From contig NZ_CP117866.1 of assembly GCF_028736035.1 (NCBI RefSeq), forward strand, positions 4,836,001 through 4,900,000: a stretch of 64,000 nucleotides of DNA, written 5' to 3'. The notes beneath the pieces were generated by a model that did not search any database, was not told the origin of the DNA, and saw only the letters and a program-made list of their open reading frames with translations. This stretch comes from Streptomyces sp. T12 (GTDB lineage: Bacteria > Actinomycetota > Actinomycetes > Streptomycetales > Streptomycetaceae). A program made the translations under genes and the position numbers. Shown piece by piece: positions 35,040 to 42,614 of this stretch (position 1 is its first letter; every line of letters starts with the position of its first letter).

Positions 35040-36398
35040 GTGTCTAAGGTTGATGACGATTTCGAGTACGAAGTATCGCTAGGCCTACTACCCGAAGATG
35101 AAGAGATCGAGATATCGCTGTCTGAGGAGCAAGTGGCGGCGATTGACAAAATCGTCAAGTTCGGATTCCGCAGAGCAGGTCACTACAGTGACGGTATGCA
35201 CTTCGTGGACGAGCGTGATGGTTCGTCTTCACGAGGACAAGGGGGACTCCTCAGGAACGCCGATATCCGTGTGACTGACCTCCCGGCCGCCGCTTCGGGG
35301 TTGGATACATATAGAGATCACACTGAGTACAGGGGGGTAATTTCTCACAATGGGGCTAGCGCCGAGTTTCTGATCGGCAACTCTAGCTCTACCATTCCTG
35401 CTGGGAAAATCATCGAGTCATACTCCTGGCGGTATGCTGAACCTGATTGTGGGCACACCTTCGAGCCCTATGTAATTAAGCAGAAATCACGGACGCACGA
35501 AGTAGGGTTTCACCTCCGAAGCCCCAATTTGAATGCCTGCGTCGAGATTTCCCCCATCAGTCCAATTGCCACACTCCTCGCCTATGATCTCGGATATTAC
35601 ACGGCGGACAACTTCAGTGAGCACACGCTAAAAGTGATGCTGGGATCGTCTAATGACGTCGCCGCCAATTCCATGCAAGTGCAGCAACTTGCGCACGATC
35701 TGCTATTCGAGCTCGATGCTAAATATGGTCTTGTTCTCAGTCTGATACCACGAGAGCGTGGTCGGCTACCCTTCTTGTCGAGGAAGCCGACGACGGAGTG
35801 GCAGTCGATCAGCTTCCCCTCAACGCGCGTACCTCGCGAGGTTGCGGCGATCTTCTCTTTCGCCGGCGAAGCTCAAGATAATCCGCCCTTTGCCTTCCTC
35901 TCCTACTATCAAGTGCTTGAGTACTATCTGCCGTTCGTGGCGCGTCGAGATGCGCTAAAGCGTGTCCGCCGCGAAATAAGGGACTTCGCATTTGATGTTT
36001 CGGATGACGCTTCTGTGCTTCGAGTACTAAACGTCGCCGAGCGAGCGAGGGGTGTGGGCGAAGAAGAAGCTTTGAAAATTCTGGTACGGGACTGCGTCCG
36101 AGAGGACAAGCTAATAGAGGCCCTAAAGGGTGACGGATTCATTGAGCACTTTTCTCGTAAAGGGCCCATAAAAGGGGTTCCTGGCATAAATCTCAGTTCC
36201 ACGTCGGAGACCGTGCAGGTTCAAGTTGCTCGTAGGATCTACGCACTCCGAAATAGGATTGTGCACGCAAAGGATGATCCGAAATACTCTGAGACGCCGC
36301 AATTGCTGCCGCGCAGTAGTGAAGCGAATCTGCTCGGCCCGGACATCCTCCTAGCCCGCTTCCTGGCGCTTGAGACCATTATTGATGCGCAGGACTAG
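35040..36398 (+). CDS. large hypothetical protein with HEPN-type RNRIVH motif (putative defence)
   Basis: A 452-residue protein, clearly AT-richer than the flanking DNA and with unbiased third positions, so recently acquired. GTG at 35040 is chosen because AGGAGG lies 11 bases upstream; ATG 35016 is the alternative. The N-terminal half is beta-rich; the C-terminal half is helical with FLSYYQVLEYYLPFVARRDA and, near the end, YALRNRIVHAKDDP, the Rx4H motif of HEPN ribonuclease domains. The two-part layout recalls ApeA-type anti-phage proteins. Function is inference. Confidence 0.6.
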   Translation: MSKVDDDFEYEVSLGLLPEDEEIEISLSEEQVAAIDKIVKFGFRRAGHYSDGMHFVDERDGSSSRGQGGLLRNADIRVTDLPAAASGLDTYRDHTEYRGVISHNGASAEFLIGNSSSTIPAGKIIESYSWRYAEPDCGHTFEPYVIKQKSRTHEVGFHLRSPNLNACVEISPISPIATLLAYDLGYYTADNFSEHTLKVMLGSSNDVAANSMQVQQLAHDLLFELDAKYGLVLSLIPRERGRLPFLSRKPTTEWQSISFPSTRVPREVAAIFSFAGEAQDNPPFAFLSYYQVLEYYLPFVARRDALKRVRREIRDFAFDVSDDASVLRVLNVAERARGVGEEEALKILVRDCVREDKLIEALKGDGFIEHFSRKGPIKGVPGINLSSTSETVQVQVARRIYALRNRIVHAKDDPKYSETPQLLPRSSEANLLGPDILLARFLALETIIDAQD

Positions 36399-36549
36399 CT
36401 AGCGTTCTGTTGGTCAAGCTAGCCTCGCGCTTTCACGAGGCTGGCTGTCCTCCTGGTGCTCTCGGTTGCCATCGTTCGGCCGCGAAGGGCCTTGGACGGC
36501 CCAGCGACCGCAACACCGGCGACCCTCATATCAATCGGATGCTCTACAT

Positions 36550-37494
36550 CTACCCTCCCAGGCCGAAGTAGCTAAGAACTAGTTGCGTGACTACTCCGCC
36601 TGCGACTCCGGTGCCGACCGCCTCAGACGATCGGGCCCCTAGGGCCAGAACCCTGCCCAGCCACCCCTGCACACGAGGACCAGGCTCTGCCAGTTCTCCC
36701 CCCGCCTCGGCGCGGTCCTCGGAAATTGCTACGGTTAGCGATGTCAGCAGCTCTTCATTGACGCCAGCCTGTCTCAATCTGTCAACCAGCTCACCTTCTG
36801 TCTTTGGGGGACTAGCGTAAGAATTCTGAGTGAAGTTGTTTGAGTTTAGCGCTACGTTTGCTCCAGGGCCATTAATCACTGTATGAAAAATCTCGTTCCC
36901 TTTTTCAGGTGTCACGAGAGACTCCCCTGATTTCTCCCCAGCCTCCGGGTTTTCTGCCTCAAGTTGAAGTGCGAAGTCGAGGATTCGTGTGCGAACTGCA
37001 TCGAGAATGGCGCGCAAGAGCGACGGTGAAAGTTGACGCCAAATGCGCGTGGCGCCCATTCCTTCGTACATGGTGAAGTCGCCACGAGTGTGATAGAAGT
37101 TGAATTGGGCCACCATGTCTGCGGTCCAAGGAACGCCAATTCCATTTCGAAGATCGCCTTTGAGGAGATCTTCGATTTCGGAAACGCTAGAATTTATGCT
37201 GGTCTTGCCAAGTCGAGAGGGGTTGAATCTTTCGGGTAGCATGGAGACGGCCACAGGAGCATTGCTCATCCCTGAGCCGAAGGGTCCTGCAAAGTTTCCA
37301 AGTGTGTGCACAGGAAATGGCCCGCGATAGGCTGGTACGTCCTCGTCGGGGTATCCTGTTAGTTCTCTATCGATCCAGTCCAATGCGTCGGAAATTCGTA
37401 GACGTGTTGCCACAATTCGAGCCTGTCGAAGAAGGCTTGCGGTAGAGACTTCCTCGCCAGCCGCATCTCTAATCAGATCTTGCAATAGTGCCAC
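36550..37494 (-). CDS. AbiTii-domain protein (abortive infection-related)
   Basis: A 314-residue protein. The first half has the AbiTii signature: MALLQDLIRDAAGEEVSTAS, LLRQARIVATRLRISDALDW, IDRELTGYPDEDVPAYR. The middle carries VINGPGANVALNSNNFTQN, an Asn/Gly segment common between modules in this group, and the end has a hydrophobic segment GVAGGVVTQLVLSYFGLGG that may insert in the membrane. Low GC like its neighbour at 35040. AbiTii proteins are linked to phage exclusion; the effect here is untested. Confidence 0.7.
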   Translation of the reverse strand: MALLQDLIRDAAGEEVSTASLLRQARIVATRLRISDALDWIDRELTGYPDEDVPAYRGPFPVHTLGNFAGPFGSGMSNAPVAVSMLPERFNPSRLGKTSINSSVSEIEDLLKGDLRNGIGVPWTADMVAQFNFYHTRGDFTMYEGMGATRIWRQLSPSLLRAILDAVRTRILDFALQLEAENPEAGEKSGESLVTPEKGNEIFHTVINGPGANVALNSNNFTQNSYASPPKTEGELVDRLRQAGVNEELLTSLTVAISEDRAEAGGELAEPGPRVQGWLGRVLALGARSSEAVGTGVAGGVVTQLVLSYFGLGG

Positions 37495-37616
37495 TCGCGT
37501 CTCCCGCTGTAATCCCCTGGTGCCTTCGATCTCGCCAAATGTTAGCTACACACTGAGTGACATGTCCTGGGAATTTAGGTTTTGGCGGTCACCAAGGGAA
37601 CGCTGCGATGCTTGGA

Positions 37617-37797
37617 AGCGCGAGGTCGGTGGAGCGGCTTTGGGGTGGCGCTGCTTTGGCGCGAGTGATCATGGCCCCGTAAGCTTCCGGCGAGTCGGGC
37701 AGGTAGTGAACCTGCCCGGTAAAGCACGACGTTGGGGCCATGATCTGCGAGGCTCGCGCCAAAGTGGCTCCGTAAAGCCGTGGAGCCGACCGCCCCA
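37617..37797. repeat. large imperfect palindrome, possible structured RNA
   Basis: Arms TTTGGCGCGAG plus ATCATGGCCCC (left, about 37655-37678) pair with GGGGCCATGAT plus CTCGCGCCAAA (right, about 37734-37762); pairing continues outward through GGTCGG/CCGACC and AGCGGCTTT/AAAGCCGTGG. The centre holds a perfect hairpin CGGGCAGGT-AGTGA-ACCTGCCCG (37697-37719). No coding capacity in the flanking 37495-38000 is convincing. Confidence 0.65.
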
Positions 37798-37999
37798 GCC
37801 ACGATGTACCCCTTCTCTGACATCAGGCGGCTGCATGCTTTGAGCGCGGTACGGGCGCCGGCTGGGCTGGAGCGGGGCGGAGACAGGAGCGCAGGCCCGG
37901 CCGGGGGCCGGGCCGCGCGCGGGGAGCGGAGCGAGCCGCCTTGAACCAGTAGAGAAAGTTGTAACTCAGTCGTTCGCGTGGGGCTTGTCTTGTCTCGGT

Positions 38000-39902
38000 T
38001 GATGCTTGACGCTGTGGCCTCACCTGATGCTTGACACCGCTTGCCTCGGCTTGGCTGTGCGCCTGGATATGGCGCATGGGGAGGGTCGGGGCCGTGCTGG
38101 TGGAGTTGAGCGTGGTCGAGCAGCGGTATCACGCGGTGATGGAGGTTGCCGCGGGGGTTCCGGTCACTCAAGTCGCGGCCAGGTATGGGGTGTCGAGACA
38201 GTCGGTGCATGCCTGGGTACGCAAGTACGAGCGGTCGGGCCTGCCGGGCCTGGTGGACCGTTCGCACCGTCCGGTCTCGTGTCCGCACCGGATCGCCGGG
38301 GAGGTGGAGGCGGTGGTGTGTGAGCTGCGGCGCCGGCATCCCACCTGGGGTCCGCGCCGCCTGGTGCACGAGCTGGACCGCAGGGGCATCACACCGGTCC
38401 CCTCCAGGGCGACCATCTACCGGGTCCTGGTCCGCAACGGCCTGGTCGAGCCCGGGGTCCGCAAGCGGCGCCGGTCGGATTACCGCAGGTGGGAACGGTC
38501 TGCGGCGATGGAACTGTGGCAGATGGACATTGTCGGCGGCATCCTGCTCGCGGGCGGCGGCGAGTGCAAGATGGTCACCGGGATCGACGACCACTCACGG
38601 TTCATGGTGATCGCCAAGGTGGTCGAGCGGGCCACCGCCCGCGCGGTCTGTCGGGCCTTCGGGGAAGCGCTGATCCGGTTCGGAGTGCCTGAGGAGGTGC
38701 TGACGGACAACGGCAAGCAGTTCACCGCCCGGTTCGGCTCCGGACGGCCCGGGGAGACGATGTTCGACCGGATCTGCCGGGAGAACGGCATCACCCACCG
38801 GCTCACCCGACCGCAGTCCCCGACCACCACCGGGAAGATCGAGCGGTTTCACCAGACACTCAGACGCGAACTCCTCGACGGCTGCGGCCCGTTCGAAGAC
38901 CTCGCGGCCGCGCAGGCGGCGGTGGATGCCTGGCTGGAGGACTACAACCGGATGCGGCCGCACCAGGCCCTGGACATGGCCGTCCCGGCGAGCCGGTTCG
39001 TCCCCCGGCCGCGGGCCGAGCAGGACGTGTTGCCGGTGGTCCTGCCCGCCCGCCTCGACCTGGTCACTCCTGCGGCTCCGCCGGATCCGCCGCCGCTTGA
39101 ACCGGCGCCGGTGGCCTGGCCGTTGGCCGAGGGCGAGATCGGTGCGATCGAGGTGGAGCGGCAGGTTCCTGCTTCGGGGAATCTGAGCCTGCGCGGGCAG
39201 CAGATCTGGTTCGGTCCGGCCCTCGCCGGCACCACGGTCACGTTGCGCATCGACGTGAACCGGCTGCATGTGCTGATCGGCGGGGCACGGCACAAGACGC
39301 TGCCCTCGAAACTGTCCGGCCGGGACCTCAAAGCCCTGCTGGCCAGCGGCGATGCCCGTCCAGCCGGACCCTGGCCCGATGATCCCGGCCCGGCCGACGA
39401 CTCCCCGAAGGCGGTGGAGGTCGATCGCACCGTCAACGCGGTCGGCTACGTCGGCCTGGGCGGCGACAAGGTCCTCATCGGCTGGCCGTTCGCCGGACAA
39501 CGAGTCACCCTGCGGCTCGACGGACGGATCCTTCAGGTCCTCGACGAACAGCGGGTCCTCAAGGCCACCCTGCCCAGCCCGCTGCCGCCGTCGGCCTGCA
39601 GTCGTCTGCAGGGCGGCCGTCCGGCCGGCCCTCCACCGCTGCTGCCACCGCCCGGCGAGCAGATCGCCGAGCGCACCGTCAGCAGCACCGGCGGCTTCGT
39701 GGTCGCCGGACAACGCATCCAGCTCGGCCGCGGCCATGCCCGCCAGATTGTCACCGCCCACCTGGACGAGACCAGCATCCGCATCTTCCAGGGAACCGAG
39801 CTGATCACCACCGTTCCCCGCGTCACCAGGAAGGAGGTGGTGGTCCGCAACTCCGGCGAACACAATCGCCGAAAGATCGTCTAGGGCAGACGTCAAGCAT
39901 CA
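38000..39902 (+). mobile_element. IS481-family insertion sequence
   Basis: About 1.9 kb. The left end has TGATGCTTGACG at 38000 (and a second TGATGCTTGAC at 38025); the right end has the inverse CGTCAAGCATCA at 39891-39902. One transposase gene fills it. No clear target duplication was found, so the exact outer ends are uncertain by some bases. Confidence 0.75.
38076..39884 (+). CDS. IS481 family transposase with C-terminal triple repeat
   Basis: About 602 residues from ATG 38076 (GTG 38094 possible). An N-terminal helix-turn-helix (VTQVAARYGVSRQSVHAWVR) is followed by a DDE integrase core: Asp in ELWQMDIVGG (about 151), Asp in VLTDNGKQF (about 210), Glu in TTTGKIERFHQT (about 256). The C-terminal 250 residues contain three related beta units beginning EVERQVPASGNLSLRGQQI, EVDRTVNAVGYVGLGGDKV and IAERTVSSTGGFVVAGQRI, longer than in most IS481 enzymes. 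Apparently intact. Confidence 0.85.
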   Translation: MGRVGAVLVELSVVEQRYHAVMEVAAGVPVTQVAARYGVSRQSVHAWVRKYERSGLPGLVDRSHRPVSCPHRIAGEVEAVVCELRRRHPTWGPRRLVHELDRRGITPVPSRATIYRVLVRNGLVEPGVRKRRRSDYRRWERSAAMELWQMDIVGGILLAGGGECKMVTGIDDHSRFMVIAKVVERATARAVCRAFGEALIRFGVPEEVLTDNGKQFTARFGSGRPGETMFDRICRENGITHRLTRPQSPTTTGKIERFHQTLRRELLDGCGPFEDLAAAQAAVDAWLEDYNRMRPHQALDMAVPASRFVPRPRAEQDVLPVVLPARLDLVTPAAPPDPPPLEPAPVAWPLAEGEIGAIEVERQVPASGNLSLRGQQIWFGPALAGTTVTLRIDVNRLHVLIGGARHKTLPSKLSGRDLKALLASGDARPAGPWPDDPGPADDSPKAVEVDRTVNAVGYVGLGGDKVLIGWPFAGQRVTLRLDGRILQVLDEQRVLKATLPSPLPPSACSRLQGGRPAGPPPLLPPPGEQIAERTVSSTGGFVVAGQRIQLGRGHARQIVTAHLDETSIRIFQGTELITTVPRVTRKEVVVRNSGEHNRRKIV

Positions 39903-39924
39903 CCCGACGCCAACCCGTCAACCA

Positions 39925-40314
39925 TCAACTGAGACTCGACACGGCCGCGCAGGGCTTGAAGTCATATGCGCAGCCTGGGAGTTCGAATCCTTGGCGGTGG
40001 GCGAGCGGCACGAAGAGCACCGGGCGGATCGTCCATGTGATGCGAGTGCGGTCCTGAGTGATCGACACGGTGCAGGGCTCTGACTTTAGGAGGGCTCGCC
40101 GCGTCTCAATGCGGCCTTCGTACAGCCAGTCCCACGCCTCGTCAGAGGTTTCGGAATCCAGCGCCGGAGTGATCGCACGCAGGGCGACCGCAACCCACCT
40201 GTCGGCCTGGGCCGCCGAGTACGCGTCGATCGATGCCAGAAGCGCCGGCCTCCGCTGCTCGTCCAAGTCCTCGGTCCAGCACTCACACCAGTAGCCCCAC
40301 TGCGGCTTGTCCAT
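39925..40314 (-). CDS. hypothetical protein coupled to the anti-sigma-like ATPase
   Basis: A 129-residue protein starting MDKPQWGYWCECWTEDLDEQ; its ATG overlaps the stop of the upstream gene (TGATG), so translation is coupled. Cys/Trp-rich start, then helical, and ending FELPGCAYDFKPCAAVSSLS. No domain recognised. Pairs of this kind are common in Streptomyces regulatory and plasmid loci. Confidence 0.65.
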   Translation of the reverse strand: MDKPQWGYWCECWTEDLDEQRRPALLASIDAYSAAQADRWVAVALRAITPALDSETSDEAWDWLYEGRIETRRALLKSEPCTVSITQDRTRITWTIRPVLFVPLAHRQGFELPGCAYDFKPCAAVSSLS

Positions 40315-40742
40315 CAGCACGGGTGGCCTCCTCGGCGCGGGCGGGCGAAGAGCTCCGCGGTGACTGTGTGACCGCCGTCGGTCTCGTGGACCACGACCCG
40401 GTGCGCGATGACGCTGACCATGCCCAGGCCCCGGCCGTGCTCGGCCTCCTGGTCCTGGTGCTCGACCTTCGGGCCCATCCCCGTGCCTCCGTCGTCCGTC
40501 ACCGACAAGGCGATCACCTGCGCGGATACCGCGAGCGCCAGATGGAAGCTTCCGGACTCCCGGCCGCTGGCCGTGTGCAGGATCGCGTTCGCGCTCAGCT
40601 CGCTCACGATCAGCTCGGCGTCCTCGGCTAACGGCGAGCCACGCAGGATGTCGCGGGTCCATCGGCGGGCCCGGCTCACCTCTTCCGGAAATCCTGGGCA
40701 AGTGAGCCCCCAGACCCGTGTATTACTCGTATACTCGTGCAT
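40314..40742 (-). CDS. ATP-binding anti-sigma-type protein (HATPase_c, RsbW-like)
   Basis: A 142-residue GHKL-type domain. Start MHEYTSNTRVWGL chosen because AAGGA lies 6 bases upstream; an ATG at 40772 is less likely. N-box VSELSANAILHT, G1 VTDDGGTG and G2 EHGRGLGMVSVIAH are present. Streptomyces have many such free HATPase domains that act as serine kinases or anti-sigma factors. Its start lies inside an ACTCGT-type operator, so the element's GntR protein probably represses it. Confidence 0.8.
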   Translation of the reverse strand: MHEYTSNTRVWGLTCPGFPEEVSRARRWTRDILRGSPLAEDAELIVSELSANAILHTASGRESGSFHLALAVSAQVIALSVTDDGGTGMGPKVEHQDQEAEHGRGLGMVSVIAHRVVVHETDGGHTVTAELFARPRRGGHPC

Positions 40743-40747
40743 ACAAG
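40721..40747 (-). promoter_or_regulatory. GntR operator, copy 1
   Basis: On the reverse strand CTTGTATGCACGAGTATACGAGT; two ACGAGTA half-sites overlapping the start of the ATPase gene. Confidence 0.6.
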
Positions 40748-40788
40748 TTCCTTCGTGCTGGTAGGCCGCCATGTGTAGCGGGTTCGGG

Positions 40789-41220
40789 CTAGACGAGTTT
40801 CACGCCGTCGTGGGCGCGGATGGCCGGCGGAGACGCCGCGTCCATAGCGTCCAGGACGCGGATCGCGTACGCCTCGTCGGCGAGTTCGGATACTTCTTCG
40901 CGGGTGGCCCAGCGCAGCGCGCGGGTCTCGTCACCGGTGGTGGGCGTGCCGTCGGCGGCTTCGCAGCGGAAGACCAGCGAGACGATCAAGCCCTTCATGT
41001 TCTTGTAGACGCCGGTCAAGGTCGCGGGAAGCTTGATCTTGATGCCGGTCTCTTCGAGAACTTCGCGCTGGAGAGCCTCGGGGATGGCTTCCTCGCGTTC
41101 GAGGACTCCGCCCGGCGGCTCCCACTTGCCGTTGTCGCGGCGCTGGATCAAGAGGGCCCGGCCCTGGCCGTCTACGACGACCCCGGCCACGCTCACGGAG
41201 TGCGGGCGTTCTGTGCTCAC
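40789..41220 (-). CDS. Nudix hydrolase, probable Pif-like immunity factor
   Basis: A 143-residue Nudix protein from GTG 41220 (MSTERPHSVSVAGVVVDG). The Nudix box GGVLEREEAIPEALQREVLE then ETGI (GX5EX7REUXEEXGU) is complete. In pSAM2 the Pif protein, which blocks redundant transfer between cells already carrying the element, contains a Nudix motif; the same neighbourhood (divergent from the GntR gene) makes that the best guess here. A housekeeping nucleotide-cleaning role is the alternative. Confidence 0.8.
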   Translation of the reverse strand: MSTERPHSVSVAGVVVDGQGRALLIQRRDNGKWEPPGGVLEREEAIPEALQREVLEETGIKIKLPATLTGVYKNMKGLIVSLVFRCEAADGTPTTGDETRALRWATREEVSELADEAYAIRVLDAMDAASPPAIRAHDGVKLV

Positions 41221-41275
41221 GTTCCTCGGCCCTCTCGGCTGGCTAGGCTCTCCACCGTAGCAACAACACTCGCCC

Positions 41276-41290
41276 ACTCGTCTAGATACC
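41276..41290. promoter_or_regulatory. GntR operator, copy 2
   Basis: ACTCGTCTAGATACC between the divergent Nudix and GntR genes, 14 bases before the GntR start; suggests autoregulation and control of the Nudix gene. Confidence 0.65.
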
Positions 41291-41303
41291 TAAAGGAGTA
41301 CAG

Positions 41304-42092
41304 GTGCCGTCTCTTCCTTCCGGCCTCCTCGGCGATCTCGACCCCACGAGCGATCGTGCGGTCTTCCGGCAGATCGCCGACCAGCTGCGTGAGGCCATCG
41401 ACCGTGGGCGGTTCAGAGAGGGCGACAAGCTGCCCTCCGAAGCTGACCTTGTCGAGCATTACGGGGTTTCCCGGATGACGGTCCGGAACTCCTTCTCCAT
41501 CCTGCAGGGGGAAGGGCTCGTGCATGCCGAGCATGGCAAGGGCGTCTTCGTGCGGCCCCGGCCTCCCGTGCGGCGGCTCGCCTCCGACCGGTTCGCCCGG
41601 CGACACCGAGAGCAGGGCAAGTCCGCCTTCATCGTCGAGGCGGACGCCGCCGGCAGTCACCCCCAGGTCGACAGCCTTGAGGTCAAGGAAGAGAAGGCCA
41701 GCCAGGATGTCTCCGCCCGGCTCGGCTCCGTGCGCCGGGTACTGGCTCGCCGCCGTCGGTATCTGCTCGACGGGCGGCCCGTGGAGTTCGCCACCTCCTA
41801 CCTTCCGCTCGACATCGCGCGAGGTACGCCGATCGCCGAGCCGAACCCCGGACCTGGCGGCATCTACGCCCGCCTCGAAGAACTGGGCCACCGCCTCGAC
41901 CACTTCGAGGAGGAGATCCGTGCCCGGATGCCGTCGCCTGCCGAGGTGAAGACGCTCCGGCTGGCCGCTGGCGTGCCCGTGATCCACCTGATCCGCACCG
42001 CGTACGACACCGAGGGGCGAGCCGTAGAAGTCTGCGACACGGTCATGGCGGCGGACGCGTACGTCCTGTCGTACCAGCTCCCGGCCACGTGA
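41304..42092 (+). CDS. GntR/HutC family regulator (KorSA-like)
   Basis: A 262-residue regulator: winged HTH with AIDRGRFREGDKLPSEADLV and HYGVSRMTVRNSFSILQGEG (about residues 30-75) and a UTRA ligand-binding domain to the end. GTG start after AAAGGAG. In pSAM2 KorSA represses the replication/transfer activator pra; the five matching operators in this element fit a comparable central repressor. Confidence 0.88.
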   Translation: MPSLPSGLLGDLDPTSDRAVFRQIADQLREAIDRGRFREGDKLPSEADLVEHYGVSRMTVRNSFSILQGEGLVHAEHGKGVFVRPRPPVRRLASDRFARRHREQGKSAFIVEADAAGSHPQVDSLEVKEEKASQDVSARLGSVRRVLARRRRYLLDGRPVEFATSYLPLDIARGTPIAEPNPGPGGIYARLEELGHRLDHFEEEIRARMPSPAEVKTLRLAAGVPVIHLIRTAYDTEGRAVEVCDTVMAADAYVLSYQLPAT

Positions 42093-42153
42093 GGGCCTGA
42101 CCGGCGGTGGTGCGCGGGGCCGTTCTCCCGAACTCGTACACCCCAACAGGCAT

Positions 42154-42169
42154 ACTCGTATAGACGAGT
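42154..42169. promoter_or_regulatory. GntR operator, copy 3
   Basis: Perfect palindrome ACTCGTATAGACGAGT, with an ACTCGT half-site at 42132. It stands about 90 bases before the regulatory protein gene. Confidence 0.75.
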
Positions 42170-42227
42170 GGGCAAGTTGTGTGGCAAGGTGGTTGGCGTT
42201 CCCGGAGATCGGGTTCGAAGGCTGCAT

Positions 42228-42247
42228 CTTGTATAGACGAGTAGATG
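42228..42247 (+). promoter_or_regulatory. GntR operator, copy 4
   Basis: CTTGTATAGACGAGTAGATG immediately before the ribosome binding site of the gene at 42258, well placed to block transcription of the transfer operon. Confidence 0.75.
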
Positions 42248-42257
42248 GGAAGAAACC

Positions 42258-42614
42258 TTGCGCACCATCCGCGTGGAGACCTCGGCCGCAACGATCCTGC
42301 TGACCGAGGCGCCCGAGCCCAAGGTCCGCGACCGGCAGACCGGCGAGATCGCCAAGGACGCCGTGAGCGGCGAGGCACTGATGACGATCGGCGTCGTCTA
42401 CATCGAGGAGGGGGAGTCGTCCCTGATCAAGGTGACCCTTCCGGAGAGCGGGGTGGCGGAGGGGCTCGCGCTGGGCGCCCCGGTCTCTCTGCCGGGGCTC
42501 GTGGCCCGGCCGTGGGAGAGCGTGTTCAACGGGCAGCAGCGGCACGGCATCGCGTTCCGCGCCGCCGCCGTCACTCCGGCTGCGTTCCCCGTCGCTACTG
42601 GGGCCGCTGCCTGA
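42258..42614 (+). CDS. small element regulatory protein (SCO3933-like, Pra-type position)
   Basis: A 118-residue protein from a TTG start (MRTIRVETSAATILLTEAPE...), beta-rich, ending in an Ala-rich tail. It resembles small regulatory proteins that precede traB in many AICEs; in pSAM2 the equivalent position is occupied by the activator Pra. Its stop overlaps the traB start (TGATG). Two operators lie directly upstream. Exact function inferred only from context. Confidence 0.65.
   Translation: MRTIRVETSAATILLTEAPEPKVRDRQTGEIAKDAVSGEALMTIGVVYIEEGESSLIKVTLPESGVAEGLALGAPVSLPGLVARPWESVFNGQQRHGIAFRAAAVTPAAFPVATGAAA

Noticed and set aside
37575..38594. A reverse-strand frame of about 340 codons spanning the palindrome and the IS left end
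   Set aside because: It runs through the transposon terminus and opposite the transposase; the translation has no recognisable domain.
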